A stretch of DNA of 63,881 nucleotides from Occallatibacter sp. (GCA_031296305.1 JARLFZ010000008.1:1-63881); one strand, 5' to 3'; positions 23,867 to 33,698 are shown, numbered from the stretch's first letter. The notes: generated from the letters alone by a model not told the origin. A program made the numbers and translations.

Positions 23867-26410
23867 TCACCGACGCGGTGCCGCTGGTTCAATCTCGATG
23901 TAATCCAGCGCCGCGGGATCGCTGGCGTCGGGTGTACCGTCGACGCGCAGCACGTCTCCCAGTTTCAAACCCACGCCTCGCATGGTAAACCGCGTTGAGT
24001 TGTCGCCATCGGGCCGTCGCGAGGGCAATGTGGCACCCGCGGCCCACGTGGCAATCGCCCTTCCATTCACGTTGAGCACGAAGTGTGCCACGCCGCCCCG
24101 CAGATCGAAGTACTGCACAGCAAGGTCGAAGCGGCCGGCCTTGCCGGTGTAGGTCCACTCCGCCGAACAGCTTTTGGGGGCGGAGCTTGCATCGCATGTG
24201 ACTGCTTTTCCGCCGGAGGCATCTTCCCACGGGTCCACGTCGAAGACAGTGTAGCGAGTGAGGCGCGCATCTTCCGCTTCCATGCGGCCGGAGTAGTGGC
24301 CCGCGCGACCCTCGGCATCGGGAATTCCGCTCTGCTTCAGGAAGTACTGCACGATGGCATCGCGCCACACAATGGCGTGGCCGGCCTGATATTGGAGCCG
24401 CGCAAGTTCGTCTTCATAAAGTTCCGGATCGACCTTGCCTTTCAGCGTCTCCCATTCCTCGACGAGTTGCGCCGCCTCGTCCGCGCCCTGGTAGTGGCTG
24501 TCATAGAAGTACTGGATGACCGTCTCGCCCGAGTGCAATTTGTAGGTATACGGCACGTGGTGGAAGAACAGCAGTAGATTGTCCGGCGTGGTGGCCGGCG
24601 ATTCGTACATCTTCGCCACCTCGGGCGGATACTGCCCCGCGAAGCCTGTTCCGGTTGCCACGCTGCGGTCCATGCCGATGCCTTGCGCATCGTCGCGGTG
24701 CCATTGGCCCCAGCCATTGCGCTCGCTCCCCTCGATTCCCGGCCCGTAGTGGCTGCCGGTTGGGTCCGTGAGCGTCTGCGTGCCGAGCGGTCCGGTGTAG
24801 TGCTCGTACGCGGGCCACGACTGCATCAGCATCTTGGTCACGGTAGCGATCAAATGCGGGTCTTGAATGAAGGTTTGCCGCGTCCACTCCTCGGCAATCT
24901 GCTCGGCCGTTAGATTCGGATCCCACGCCAGGCGGCCGAAGGCGTAGAGATTCGCCATCGCCAACGGCGAGCCCAGCCAGCCATCGCGTCCCACACAGGA
25001 AACGCCGATCATCCCGCCCAGCGGGCGGTTGAAGCTCTTGCCCTCGATGATCTCTTTCACCGGCGTGGCGCGATTTTCCGCACGCAGATCGAAGTCGAGC
25101 ATCTGCTTCCACATGGGCGCGAGATAAACGAGATGCCTCTGCTGGCCCGTGTACTCCTGCGTGATCTGCAATTCCATAGCGGAGTTGGTTTTCTCAAGGC
25201 CGGCAAAGAGCGGCGACACCGGCTCGCGCGCCTGGAAGTCGATGGGGCCGTACTTGATCTGCACGACCACATTCGCAGCAAACTTCCCGTCGAGAGGATG
25301 AAAGATGTCGTATGCTGCGCGGGCGCGGTCAGCCTTCAGGTCGTTGTAATCGAGATGATTGTTGTAGACGAAGGCGCGATAAAGCACCACGCCGCCATGG
25401 GGCGCAAGCGCATGGGCCAGCAGATTGGCAGCATCGGCGGGACTGCGGCCGTAGCTCGCCGGTCCGGCCTGGCCCTCCGAGTCGGCCTTTACCGTGAATC
25501 CTGCAAAGTCCGGAATCAGCGCGTAAATCTCTTCGACTTTCGCCGCCCACCACGCCTGCACCGCAGGATCGAGTGGGTCAAAAGTTTTGAGGCCGCCGAT
25601 CTTTTGCGGGCTGGCGATGTCGACGCTGATGGCAAGCCGAACGCCCCATGGGCGCATGGTGTCGGCAATGCGCTTAAGGCCTTGAAGCATCTCCGGCGTC
25701 AGGAACGGCGCGGCTCCATTCACGTTGTTCACGTTGCAGCCGTTGATGCCGACGGAGGCAAGTAGCCGTGCGTATTCGCTGACGGCACTCAGATCGTCGC
25801 GTACTTTGCCATCCTCGAAAAAGATCGACCGGCCGCCGTAGCCACGCTCGACGGTGCCATTGGCGTTGTCCCACTCGTCGGTCCAGCGAATGGGCACGGC
25901 TGGCGCTTCAGTGATTGTGGTCTTTGGATCCCAGCCTGTCGTCGCGATCTCTCGAACCAGTGCGAAGGCGCCGTAAATCACGCCGCGCTCGCTCCCGCCG
26001 GCAACTGCCAGGAGTCGCTTTCCGGCCGCGTCTTTTTCGGCGATCCAAAATGCTTCTGGCGAAAGCTTCGAAGGAAGGTCGAGCGTGGGGTAAGCCGATC
26101 GAAACTCCTGGATCGTGCCGACGACAATAGCGTCGCTCGCCCCGTCTCCACCGGAAGAGGGTGCGCTGCCAAAGAGACGTTCGACACCGTTGACGATCTC
26201 CTTCACTGCGGTTTTCTCAGCCGGCTCGCGACTCAGCGCCCGTATGTGCATTGGAACTGGCGGGAGCCCGTGGAAATAGCCGTGCCGCAGCCAGGTCTGA
26301 TCCAATGTCTGCGCCGGCACGGCGATGGCTCCGGCGGCAAAAAGCGCGATGCAAGCGATCGCCTTGAAAAAATCGATTTTCTTTGAACTCCACAGCCGCC
26401 CGTTTCGCAT
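23867..26410 (-). CDS. aguA: Secreted GH67 alpha-glucuronidase
   Basis: 847 residues from ATG 26410 (GGGGAGTGG upstream), with a signal peptide (IACIALFAAGAIAVPAQ). It removes 4-O-methyl-glucuronic acid side groups from xylo-oligosaccharides. The length and the whole GH67 core are present: VGINGCNVNNVNGAAPFLT, GFTVKADSEGQAGPASYG, IKYGPIDFQAREPVSPL with the catalytic Asp, LQITQEYTGQQRHLVYLAP with a catalytic Glu, and GVSCVGRDGWLGSPLAMAN. A C-terminal beta domain (EDARLTRYTVFDVDPWEDA to the end) is usual for the family. No xylanase gene is adjacent. Confidence 0.95.
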   Translation of the reverse strand: MRNGRLWSSKKIDFFKAIACIALFAAGAIAVPAQTLDQTWLRHGYFHGLPPVPMHIRALSREPAEKTAVKEIVNGVERLFGSAPSSGGDGASDAIVVGTIQEFRSAYPTLDLPSKLSPEAFWIAEKDAAGKRLLAVAGGSERGVIYGAFALVREIATTGWDPKTTITEAPAVPIRWTDEWDNANGTVERGYGGRSIFFEDGKVRDDLSAVSEYARLLASVGINGCNVNNVNGAAPFLTPEMLQGLKRIADTMRPWGVRLAISVDIASPQKIGGLKTFDPLDPAVQAWWAAKVEEIYALIPDFAGFTVKADSEGQAGPASYGRSPADAANLLAHALAPHGGVVLYRAFVYNNHLDYNDLKADRARAAYDIFHPLDGKFAANVVVQIKYGPIDFQAREPVSPLFAGLEKTNSAMELQITQEYTGQQRHLVYLAPMWKQMLDFDLRAENRATPVKEIIEGKSFNRPLGGMIGVSCVGRDGWLGSPLAMANLYAFGRLAWDPNLTAEQIAEEWTRQTFIQDPHLIATVTKMLMQSWPAYEHYTGPLGTQTLTDPTGSHYGPGIEGSERNGWGQWHRDDAQGIGMDRSVATGTGFAGQYPPEVAKMYESPATTPDNLLLFFHHVPYTYKLHSGETVIQYFYDSHYQGADEAAQLVEEWETLKGKVDPELYEDELARLQYQAGHAIVWRDAIVQYFLKQSGIPDAEGRAGHYSGRMEAEDARLTRYTVFDVDPWEDASGGKAVTCDASSAPKSCSAEWTYTGKAGRFDLAVQYFDLRGGVAHFVLNVNGRAIATWAAGATLPSRRPDGDNSTRFTMRGVGLKLGDVLRVDGTPDASDPAALDYIEIEPAAPRR

Positions 26411-26506
26411 CGTTTCCACTCCCCTCAACGTTGTACCACTTCTTGAGAGCACGAACCAAGGGAACCATGAAACGAGGGAACAAGGTAGCCGCTTTGGCGC
26501 GGCGGA

Positions 26507-28516
26507 TTACCACACAACGGTGACGCGCCGCAGGCCGCGCACGGCGTTGGCGATGTACACGCCATCGGCCTGGCGCAGATCGTCGAGAACGAGCACGCGC
26601 TCTTCGATCTCCGGCCGAGTTTCGAGCAGATGCCGCCGGAAAACGCCCGCCAGCAAACCGCATGCGACGGGTGGCGTCGACCAGCGGCCGTCCTTCTCCA
26701 CAAAAATGTTGCTGATGGCGCCTTCCGTCACCTCGCCGCGCAGGTTCAGGAACAGCACGTCATCGAAACCGCGGCGCTGTGCATCGAGATATTCGAGTGC
26801 GTAAAGCGGGCGTTGGGTCGTCTTGTGGTAGAGCGTAGGGTCGGCGGGATCGGTGCGGTGTGGTGAGATGCATACTCGAGCGACGCGATTTGGATCGGGA
26901 TTCAGCGGCAGCGGTTCGCTGCCGATCTCCACGCTCCCGTCGGAATCGATCAGAAGTAGACGCACTTTTCGAGGCGCACAATCTGCGAATTGTTGAGCGT
27001 GCGTTTCGAGTGCGGTCCGGATCGCGGCGCGGTCGCAGGCAAAGCCGAAATACTCCGCCGAATCGGCGAGCCGGTCGAGATGCAACTCAATGAACGGGTA
27101 CGCGCCGTTCCACAGCAGCGTTTCGATAAGCGAGAACCGCTCAGCTGCAAAGTGTAGCGCCGGCCTCCTGGCCGGCTGTACTGGCAGAGCTTGCCCTGAG
27201 CGGAGCCGAAGGGTCCACGTCGCCAGCGCGGACGGACTTCCACTCAAACCCGTGAGGAACTCCGCTTTCAGCAGGCACTCGCGGTACTCCTCCGCCGCAT
27301 CGGAGTCAATCACAATGCCGCTGCCCGCGCCCATGGTTCCGCGCCCGCCCTCCAACTCCAGCGTGCGAATGGCAACGTTGAAGACCGTTTGCCGCGGCGA
27401 GAAGTAGCCGATAGCGCCCGTGTATACGCCGCGCGGCGCCTCTTCAAGCTCGGCGAGCAATTGCATTGAGCGGACCTTTGGAGCACCTGTGACAGAGCCT
27501 GAAGGAAAGAGCGCGCGAAAAATCTCTTGAAAGCTCGCCTCCGGCCGCAATTCCGCGCTCACCGTCGAAGTCATCTGCCAAAGCGTGGCGTAGCGCTCCA
27601 CATCGAACAGCCGGTCGGCATGCACCGTGCCGGTTCGCGCCACGCGGCCCAGGTCGTTGCGCAGCAGGTCGACAATCATCACATTTTCGCTGCGATTCTT
27701 GGGATCGTTGCGCAGCCACTCAGCAATCTCGCGATCTTCGCGCGTGGTACGCCCGCGGCGCGCGGTGCCTTTCATTGGCCGCGTCACAATGCGCCGGGTA
27801 GTGCCCCCGCTTTTGATGCGGAAAAACAGTTCCGGCGAAAACGAAAGGATGTGCCTGCCCGGTTGCCAATGCAAAAATGCGCCGTAGTCCACCGGCTGCC
27901 GCGCGCGCAGCCGCGCGTAGTGCGCCGCAACGCTGCCCGACACCTTAACGTGAAACGCCGCTGTAAAATTCAGTTGGTATACGTCGCCAGCGCGAATCAA
28001 TTCGTGAATCGCGGCGATGCGTTGAGAGTATTCGGCTTCGGTGAGCGAAAACTCCGCGATAATCGCCGGCTCCGGTTCCGGCTCACGAGTTCCCTCTTCC
28101 GCGCCTGTCCTTCCGCCGCGAAACTGTTTCAGCTCCGGCGGCACACCGTCCAAAAATGTTCCGGCCTCGTGATCGAAAACGTAGCTCCGCTCGTAGATCC
28201 CGAACCACGCCAGCGGCTGGCCCTCGCGGCTCGGACGCATTGCCGCCTTCGCCTCAAAGCAATTACCGCACTCGTAGCTGAAGAATCCCGCCGCGCTCAG
28301 CCCTGCCGCCACCGCGCTCTCAATCTCCGCAAAGAGCGCAGGAATCTCAGCCGCCTGCCACGCTGTGCACACACGCACGGGAGCCGTGAACAGTTGCGTC
28401 CACGGTTGATCGCTGCCTTCGGGGTAGTCTGGTTTTCCACCTTCGAGCAGCACCGTCGCTGGCGTGTGTTCCACCAGCGCATAGACCTCCGCGGGAAGGG
28501 GATGCCGGCGCTTCAT
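26507..28516 (-). CDS. pabBC: PabB-PabC fusion: aminodeoxychorismate synthase/lyase
   Basis: 669 residues. The N-terminal PabB half (about 1-425) has DVYQLNFTAAFHVKVSG, RPMKGTARRGRTTREDREIA, IVDLLRNDLGRVARTGTVHA and FPSGSVTGAPKVRSMQLLAE of chorismate-using enzymes. The C-terminal half (about 455-669) is a class IV PLP aminotransferase-like lyase (SLIETLLWNGAYPFIELHLD; GEVTEGAISNIFVEKDGRW). Together they make 4-aminobenzoate for folate; the glutaminase PabA must come from elsewhere. The linker (about 434-452, TLRLRSGQALPVQPARRP) is encoded by dispersed repeat sequence, see 27150-27213. Such fusions are common. Confidence 0.93.
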   Translation of the reverse strand: MKRRHPLPAEVYALVEHTPATVLLEGGKPDYPEGSDQPWTQLFTAPVRVCTAWQAAEIPALFAEIESAVAAGLSAAGFFSYECGNCFEAKAAMRPSREGQPLAWFGIYERSYVFDHEAGTFLDGVPPELKQFRGGRTGAEEGTREPEPEPAIIAEFSLTEAEYSQRIAAIHELIRAGDVYQLNFTAAFHVKVSGSVAAHYARLRARQPVDYGAFLHWQPGRHILSFSPELFFRIKSGGTTRRIVTRPMKGTARRGRTTREDREIAEWLRNDPKNRSENVMIVDLLRNDLGRVARTGTVHADRLFDVERYATLWQMTSTVSAELRPEASFQEIFRALFPSGSVTGAPKVRSMQLLAELEEAPRGVYTGAIGYFSPRQTVFNVAIRTLELEGGRGTMGAGSGIVIDSDAAEEYRECLLKAEFLTGLSGSPSALATWTLRLRSGQALPVQPARRPALHFAAERFSLIETLLWNGAYPFIELHLDRLADSAEYFGFACDRAAIRTALETHAQQFADCAPRKVRLLLIDSDGSVEIGSEPLPLNPDPNRVARVCISPHRTDPADPTLYHKTTQRPLYALEYLDAQRRGFDDVLFLNLRGEVTEGAISNIFVEKDGRWSTPPVACGLLAGVFRRHLLETRPEIEERVLVLDDLRQADGVYIANAVRGLRRVTVVW
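27155..27213 (-). repeat. Composite dispersed repeats in the pabBC linker
   Basis: On the minus strand a CCCTTCGGCTCCGCTCAGGG repeat (27194-27213) is followed by CAAGCTCTGCCAGTACA and then by the second hairpin of the two-hairpin family, GCCGGCC-AGGA-GGCCGGC (27159-27176 region) ending CGCTAC. The frame stays open, giving the linker peptide TLRLRSGQALPVQPARRPAL. The first hairpin of the family is missing here. Confidence 0.7.
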
Positions 28517-28560
28517 GCTGACAGTGTAGGACCTGACCTCAGATTCTCAGGACATCGCCC

Positions 28561-29625
28561 TTACTGTATGGTCAGCTGGAAGGTGGTGGTATTGGTGACG
28601 GCGGTAACTCCGTTGCTCGACTGCCCAGCGACCGTCAGGGTGTATGTGCCGGAGGGCGTTGCGGGCGGATTCTCTGGACCGTGGTTCAAGTAGTAGTAGC
28701 GCGGATTGCAGCCCGTGGTTCCCAAGGAAGCCACAAGGCCCACCAAGGCCATCAGCGAGAGCCGCTGCAACCAACGGCGCCGCCGCGCTCCCCATGCCAA
28801 GCCGCCCAGGCCTAGCATGCCAGGCAGCAGAATGGCCCACGCGACAGGACTGCTCTTGTGCCCTGCCCCTGTGGGCGGCACGGCGCCTGCGGTCTCGGCT
28901 TGGGTCTGAATCAGCATGGTGCTCGTGACTCCCGCATCCTGGCCCGGCAGAAGCTCCAGGCTCTCCGGCGTAAACGTGCAGGTGGAGAGAGTCGGCAGAC
29001 CCGAGCAGGAAACGGTAACGAATGACGGGGCCCCGGTGGTGTTCAGCGAGGCGACAAATACCTGGGACGGCGTCACCGTGACGGTAGCCGTTCCAGACTG
29101 ACCGGCCTTCAGCGTCATCACCGAAGAGCTGGACGGCGAGATATTGGAAACCGAGACCGCAAACTGCGTATTGCACTGCGAACTGATCGATGCCGACGCG
29201 AATGTGGAGCCGGACGTCGCAAAGGTCGAGTTGCCGGCGTAGACGGCCTGGAGCGTGTGCGGAGTGGTAGATGGCGAGTTGTTAGAGAGGTAAAGAGATA
29301 CGGTCGCCTGGCCGCTGGTATTGAGCGTTGCGCTCGCGATCTGCACCGGAGAAATACTTGCGTTGTCGAAGATATTCACCGTTCCCGAGGGCACGCCGCC
29401 TGAACCGGTCACGCTGATCGTCAACGTGGTCAAAGTGGTGGTAAGACCCGATGTGAGACAGGCTTGCGTGCTGGTCTGCGTCGACAGCGATGTAGAGGTT
29501 GAGGTGAGGCCGAAAGCGCGCACCGCCGGAAATAGCGCCAGTGCGATGCCGAATCCCGCAACCCAAAGAAGCCGCAATTTGCGGCAGTTTTTACCTATCA
29601 CGTGCACCTGCTCCAAACTCATCAA
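28561..29625 (-). CDS. Exported Ig-like (Big_3-type) repeat protein with C-terminal anchor
   Basis: 354 residues. An N-terminal signal (LLWVAGFGIALALFPAVRAF) is followed by a Ser/Thr-rich Ig-like domain (SVTGSGGVPSGTVNIFDNAS, ending HTLQAVYAGNSTFATSGS), and a second beta domain with MTLKAGQSGTATVTVTPSQ. Near residue 265 there is WAILLPGMLGLGGLAWGARR then RRWLQRLSLMALVGL, a hydrophobic helix flanked by Arg like exported anchor signals, and a final beta segment with YTLTVAGQSS. It probably sits on the outside of the cell. The ligand is unknown. Confidence 0.75.
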   Translation of the reverse strand: MMSLEQVHVIGKNCRKLRLLWVAGFGIALALFPAVRAFGLTSTSTSLSTQTSTQACLTSGLTTTLTTLTISVTGSGGVPSGTVNIFDNASISPVQIASATLNTSGQATVSLYLSNNSPSTTPHTLQAVYAGNSTFATSGSTFASASISSQCNTQFAVSVSNISPSSSSVMTLKAGQSGTATVTVTPSQVFVASLNTTGAPSFVTVSCSGLPTLSTCTFTPESLELLPGQDAGVTSTMLIQTQAETAGAVPPTGAGHKSSPVAWAILLPGMLGLGGLAWGARRRRWLQRLSLMALVGLVASLGTTGCNPRYYYLNHGPENPPATPSGTYTLTVAGQSSNGVTAVTNTTTFQLTIQ

Positions 29626-29828
29626 ATCGGGCTCTTCAGAAAGATAGCGTATCGCCCTGCGGCGACCAGCCGGTTTCCCTCGCGTAAACCCCTATTGTAT
29701 CCGCCGGGGGCGCAATCGGGCGAACCCTGTCGCCGTCCACCCTGCTGCCCTCTCATTCTTTGACGCGCCAGCCGCCGGAACGCCATCCGGCCCCCTGGAG
29801 CTATGCTTTCTGTTTGAGGTTGATTGCC

Positions 29829-31043
29829 ATGACTCAAGCTCCGCCCCGACCCCAACTCGCCCATCTGACGGCCGTTCTCAACGATCTCCGCGCCAAAGGC
29901 ACGCACTTCACGCTGCGCGTGCTCGACGACCAGCAGGCGCCCGTGTGCCATTACGACGGTCGCGAGGTCATCAACCTGGCCAGCAACAACTATCTCGGCC
30001 TCGCTAACCACCCCAAGCTGGTTGAAGCCGCCGTCGCCGCGACGTACGCGTTTGGAGTCGGCTCGGGCGCCGTTCGCACCATCGCCGGCACCATGCGCAT
30101 CCACTTGGAGCTCGAGGAGAAGATTGCGCGCTTCAAGAATGTCGAAGCTTGCGTGGTTTTTCAGAGCGGCTTCGCGGCCAACGCGGGAACCGTCAGCGCC
30201 ATCCTCGGCAAGGAAGACTTCATCCTCTCCGACGAGCTGAACCACGCCTCGATCATCGATGGCGCGCGGCTTTCAAGGGCGACCATCAAAGTCTTCCGCC
30301 ACAAAGATGCGGCCCACTGCGAACAATTGCTCCAGGAGCTGGAGAACACGCCGGGCCACAAGCTCGTGATTACCGATGGCGTCTTCTCGATGGATGGCGA
30401 CATCGGTCCGGTCGACAAGCTGGCCGCGCTGGCCGAGAAGTACGGCGCCATCATGATGGTCGACGACGCGCATGCTTCAGGCGTTCTGGGCCGCAACGGC
30501 CGCGGCTCGGTCGATCACTTCGGGATGCACGGCAAAGTCGACGTGCAGGTAGGCACGTTGTCGAAGGCCATCGGCGCGCTGGGCGGCTACGTTTGCGGTA
30601 CGCGCGATCTGATCGACTACCTCTACCACCGCGCGCGGCCGTTTCTCTTCTCCACTTCGCATCCGCCGTCGGTTGCGGCCACCTGCATTGAGGCGTTCAA
30701 CATTCTGGAGGCTGAGCCCGAGCGCATCGAACGCTTGTGGACCAACACCCGCCATTTCCAGGGAGAGCTCAAACGGCTAGGCTTTAACATCGGCGGCGTG
30801 ACCACACCAGCTACAGAGACGCCCATCACGCCGATCATTATCGGTGACGGCCGCGCCGCCATGGAGTTCAGCCGCGCGCTCTTCGGCGAGGGCGTGATGG
30901 CGACGGGAATCGCGTTTCCGACGGTGCCAGAAGGCAAGGCTCGCATCCGCGCCATCGTCACCAGCGAACACACCCTGGCCCAACTCGACCGTGCGCTCGA
31001 AACCATGGAGCGCGTCGCGAAGCGGATGGGGATCTTACAATAG
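29829..31043 (+). CDS. kbl: 2-amino-3-ketobutyrate CoA ligase / glycine C-acetyltransferase
   Basis: 404 residues, alpha-oxoamine synthase family (PLP, fold type I). It cleaves 2-amino-3-ketobutyrate with CoA to glycine and acetyl-CoA in threonine breakdown. Motifs are INLASNNYLGLANHPKLVEA, GVGSGAVRTIAGTMRIHLEL, MMVDDAHASGVLGRNGRG, and the PLP lysine in VQVGTLSKAIGALGGY. It could instead be another family member (BioF-like); the SGAVRTIAGT pattern and length fit Kbl best. No threonine dehydrogenase gene is adjacent. Only 6 nt separate it from ruvA. Confidence 0.88.
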   Translation: MTQAPPRPQLAHLTAVLNDLRAKGTHFTLRVLDDQQAPVCHYDGREVINLASNNYLGLANHPKLVEAAVAATYAFGVGSGAVRTIAGTMRIHLELEEKIARFKNVEACVVFQSGFAANAGTVSAILGKEDFILSDELNHASIIDGARLSRATIKVFRHKDAAHCEQLLQELENTPGHKLVITDGVFSMDGDIGPVDKLAALAEKYGAIMMVDDAHASGVLGRNGRGSVDHFGMHGKVDVQVGTLSKAIGALGGYVCGTRDLIDYLYHRARPFLFSTSHPPSVAATCIEAFNILEAEPERIERLWTNTRHFQGELKRLGFNIGGVTTPATETPITPIIIGDGRAAMEFSRALFGEGVMATGIAFPTVPEGKARIRAIVTSEHTLAQLDRALETMERVAKRMGILQ

Positions 31044-31049
31044 GACGCA

Positions 31050-31640
31050 ATGATCGCTCACCTTCGCGGCAAGCTAATCTTCAAGCAGCCCGGCCAGGCC
31101 ATCGTCGAGGCCGCGGGCGTCGGCTACGACGTTGCCATCTCCATTCCCACGTTTACAGCGCTGCCCTCGATGGGCGCCGAGGCCTCGCTGCATATTCATA
31201 CGCAAGTTTCTGACGACCAGATCGCCCTCTTCGGATTTTTGGAGATCGACGAGAAGCGGCTCTTCGAGCGCCTGATCACCGTCAGCGGCGTGGGGCCGAA
31301 GCTCGCCATCAAAATGCTGAGCGGGCTCTCGCCGGAGCGCACAGTCCAGGCCATCCGCGGGCAGGATCACGCGCAGCTCACGCGCATTCCCGGCGTGGGC
31401 AAAAAGCTGGCCGAGCGTCTGGTAGTCGAGCTCAAAGACAAGCTCGATGATTTTGCCGTCGCGCCCACGCAAGCTTCAGTGCAGGGCCCAGCCGTAGACG
31501 ATGTGCTCTCCGCGCTCGTGAACCTCGGTTACCAGCGCCTGGCCTCGGAGAAGGCCATCGAACAGGCAATTGCGAAAGACAAAGCACTGGCCGCGGATTT
31601 TGACGGCTTGTTCCGCGGGGCGTTGAAGGTGATCCGGTAG
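31050..31640 (+). CDS. ruvA: Holliday junction helicase subunit RuvA
   Basis: 196 residues, usual size. The N-terminal OB domain (MIAHLRGKLIFKQPGQAIVE) is followed by two helix-hairpin-helix motifs (ITVSGVGPKLAIKMLSGL and LTRIPGVGKKLAERLVVELK) that bind the junction DNA, a flexible linker, and the RuvB-binding domain III (DDVLSALVNLGYQRLASEKA). It loads RuvB onto Holliday junctions during recombination repair. ruvB and ruvC are not in the window. It is probably co-transcribed with kbl. Confidence 0.97.
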   Translation: MIAHLRGKLIFKQPGQAIVEAAGVGYDVAISIPTFTALPSMGAEASLHIHTQVSDDQIALFGFLEIDEKRLFERLITVSGVGPKLAIKMLSGLSPERTVQAIRGQDHAQLTRIPGVGKKLAERLVVELKDKLDDFAVAPTQASVQGPAVDDVLSALVNLGYQRLASEKAIEQAIAKDKALAADFDGLFRGALKVIR

Positions 31641-31812
31641 GAAGCAAACCCGGCAGCTACTGAGACAATGCCCCATTTCCCGGATGAACTCGTGAATAAT
31701 TTGTTTTCCGGACAGAAACCTGTATGCTCGTTGCGGATTTATACGGTCTAATGGGTAAAGTCCTCTGAACCGTCAATTCTGAGGGTCTGTCTTCTTTCTC
31801 TTTTCATGGACG

Positions 31813-32760
31813 GTGTTTTTGCGCCTCATCGCTGCTCTAATCTTTGTGGGACTAGCGGCTTGTACTCAGGCCCAGTCCGTCGACCCGCCGGATGCACCGC
31901 AGCCGATGGCGAGCTTTGACGCCGCGAGAGAATCGACGGCAAATTGGGATGAATCTTCAAACTTGGCCGACTTGGTGCGGCCACATGACCTGAGCTTCGC
32001 CGCTAACGACAGGCAGGCCAGCACACCCACGCAGGGCGCGAGCCGCGAGGACTCGCACGGCCGAAGGAGTTCCAACGAGTCTGTTGATGCGAACGGAAAT
32101 CCCATTCCGCTCGAGCACCAGCAGCCGCAGCGCATCCTCGGTTTTATGCCCAATTTCCGATCCGTCTCCGCCGGAGCTGCGCCGCACCCGCCAGGCTGGA
32201 AGTACAACTTTAAGATCGCGACTCGACAAGCTACCGACTATTCTTCCTTTATTTTTCTTGGCCTCACGTCCTTAACAGCCAAAGCCATTGATGAGCACCC
32301 CTCCCTCGGCAAGGGTGCAGGCGGCTTATGGGCGTACACGTGGCGTGGATTCGTCGATAAGACCGACGGCACTTACATTTCCGCATGGTTTTTGCCCAGC
32401 CTACTACATGAGGACACCCGCTTTTACGCGCTGGGCAATGAGCGCAGCATTCCCATCCGTGCGCTTTACGTCATCAGCCGCCAGGGTGTGACGCGGACCT
32501 ATGGTGGCCGGCAAACACCCAACATTGCCGGACTCGGCGGGAAAGTTCTCACACAGTTGGTCTCACGCACCTACTACCCGACCGGTGCAACTAGCTTCAG
32601 CGTTCTTGCCACCAAGTTTGGTTACTCCGCAATGCGCGACGTGGGCTTCACCTCGATTCGCGAGTTTTATCCCGACATTGCCGCGCACTATGTCAAGAAA
32701 CACCGGGAGAAGATGGCGCGGTTGGCAGCTCAGACCGACGCTGCCGCTCATGAGCAATGA
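31813..32760 (+). CDS. Exported acidobacterial protein of unknown function
   Basis: 315 residues with a GTG start (a TTG six nt later is possible). The leader FLRLIAALIFVGLAACTQAQ has a lipobox-like LAAC, so it may be a lipoprotein; cleavage after AQA is the alternative. After an ordered-poor stretch to residue 115, the second half has GWKYNFKIATRQATDYSSFI, WRGFVDKTDGTYISAWFLPS and ISRQGVTRTYGGRQTPNIAG, a pattern repeated in many acidobacterial exported proteins. There is no catalytic motif. The 172-bp leader region shows no clear promoter. Confidence 0.7.
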   Translation: MFLRLIAALIFVGLAACTQAQSVDPPDAPQPMASFDAARESTANWDESSNLADLVRPHDLSFAANDRQASTPTQGASREDSHGRRSSNESVDANGNPIPLEHQQPQRILGFMPNFRSVSAGAAPHPPGWKYNFKIATRQATDYSSFIFLGLTSLTAKAIDEHPSLGKGAGGLWAYTWRGFVDKTDGTYISAWFLPSLLHEDTRFYALGNERSIPIRALYVISRQGVTRTYGGRQTPNIAGLGGKVLTQLVSRTYYPTGATSFSVLATKFGYSAMRDVGFTSIREFYPDIAAHYVKKHREKMARLAAQTDAAAHEQ

Positions 32761-32825
32761 AATAAAATTTGCGGGGCCGCGTGCAATCCCAAACGTCGGC
32801 CATCTTTGCTAACCTTTTCAGCAGT

Positions 32826-33569
32826 ATGCCTCGCGCCGCAAAGCCCGTCCCCACCGAAGCTCTCCCCTACTTCCGCCCGGAAGCCCTCACTTTCCTGCGC
32901 AATCTGGCGCGGCACAACGATCGCGCGTGGTTTCAGCCGCGCAAGGCGCAGTTTGAGGCGGAGCTGCGCGAGCCAATGCTGGCCGTGGTGCGCAAAGTTA
33001 CTGACGCCATGGTGGACTTTGCGCCGAACCACGTGCGTCCAGCTGAGAAATCCATCTTTCGCATCTATCGCGATACGCGCTTCAGCTCTGACAAGCGCCC
33101 CTACAAAACCCACGTGGCCGCGTGGTGGTCGCACCAGGGATTCGACAAGACCTCGGGCGCGGGCTACTACTTCCATGTGAGCCCCAAGGAAGTGATCGTC
33201 GCCGCCGGCTCTTACATGCCCGACAAGGATCAGCTCGCCGCCATCCGCCATTGGCTGCTCGATCACCACGCCGAATTCCGTAAGCTCCTCCGCAGCCCGA
33301 TGGTGAAGAAACACTTCGATGAGTTTGAGGGCAACGCGCTCACGCGCCCGCCCAAAGGCTTCCCGTCCGAGCATCCGGGAATGGATCTGATCCGCTGCCG
33401 CCAGTGGGGGCTGGCCACCACGCTACCCGCGAAGGCCGCGCTCAAGAAAGATCTTGCCGACGTGATCATCCGCTACTTCAAAGTGGCCGCGCCCGTGGTC
33501 GACGCACTCAACACGCCGCTTGCCGCCGCGTTCGTGCCTAAAAAGCGCGTTCTCTTCGGCCTTCGTTAG
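32826..33569 (+). CDS. DUF2461 domain protein
   Basis: 247 residues from ATG 32826. Family features are YFRPEALTFLRNLARHNDRA, EKSIFRIYRDTRFSSDKRPY, KTHVAAWWSHQGFDKTSGAG and YYFHVSPKEVIVAAGSYMPD, then KKRVLFGLR at the end. DUF2461 proteins are cytoplasmic and widespread, with no established reaction; the conserved Arg/Asp cluster (R-D-T-R-F-S-x-D-K-x-P-Y) suggests a phosphate or sugar site. It is close to the previous gene but there is no sign of shared function. Confidence 0.93.
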   Translation: MPRAAKPVPTEALPYFRPEALTFLRNLARHNDRAWFQPRKAQFEAELREPMLAVVRKVTDAMVDFAPNHVRPAEKSIFRIYRDTRFSSDKRPYKTHVAAWWSHQGFDKTSGAGYYFHVSPKEVIVAAGSYMPDKDQLAAIRHWLLDHHAEFRKLLRSPMVKKHFDEFEGNALTRPPKGFPSEHPGMDLIRCRQWGLATTLPAKAALKKDLADVIIRYFKVAAPVVDALNTPLAAAFVPKKRVLFGLR

Positions 33570-33698
33570 GGTTTCTGCTGCTGGCTTTCAGTTTTCTGCC
33601 GCCTGGACTCGGCTTTCCGCTCATTCCCAAAGGGTTGCGTCCCCACGAAAAATCTGATCCCTGCCTTCTTGGTCCCTTGGTCCCTCGTTCCCTGCGTT

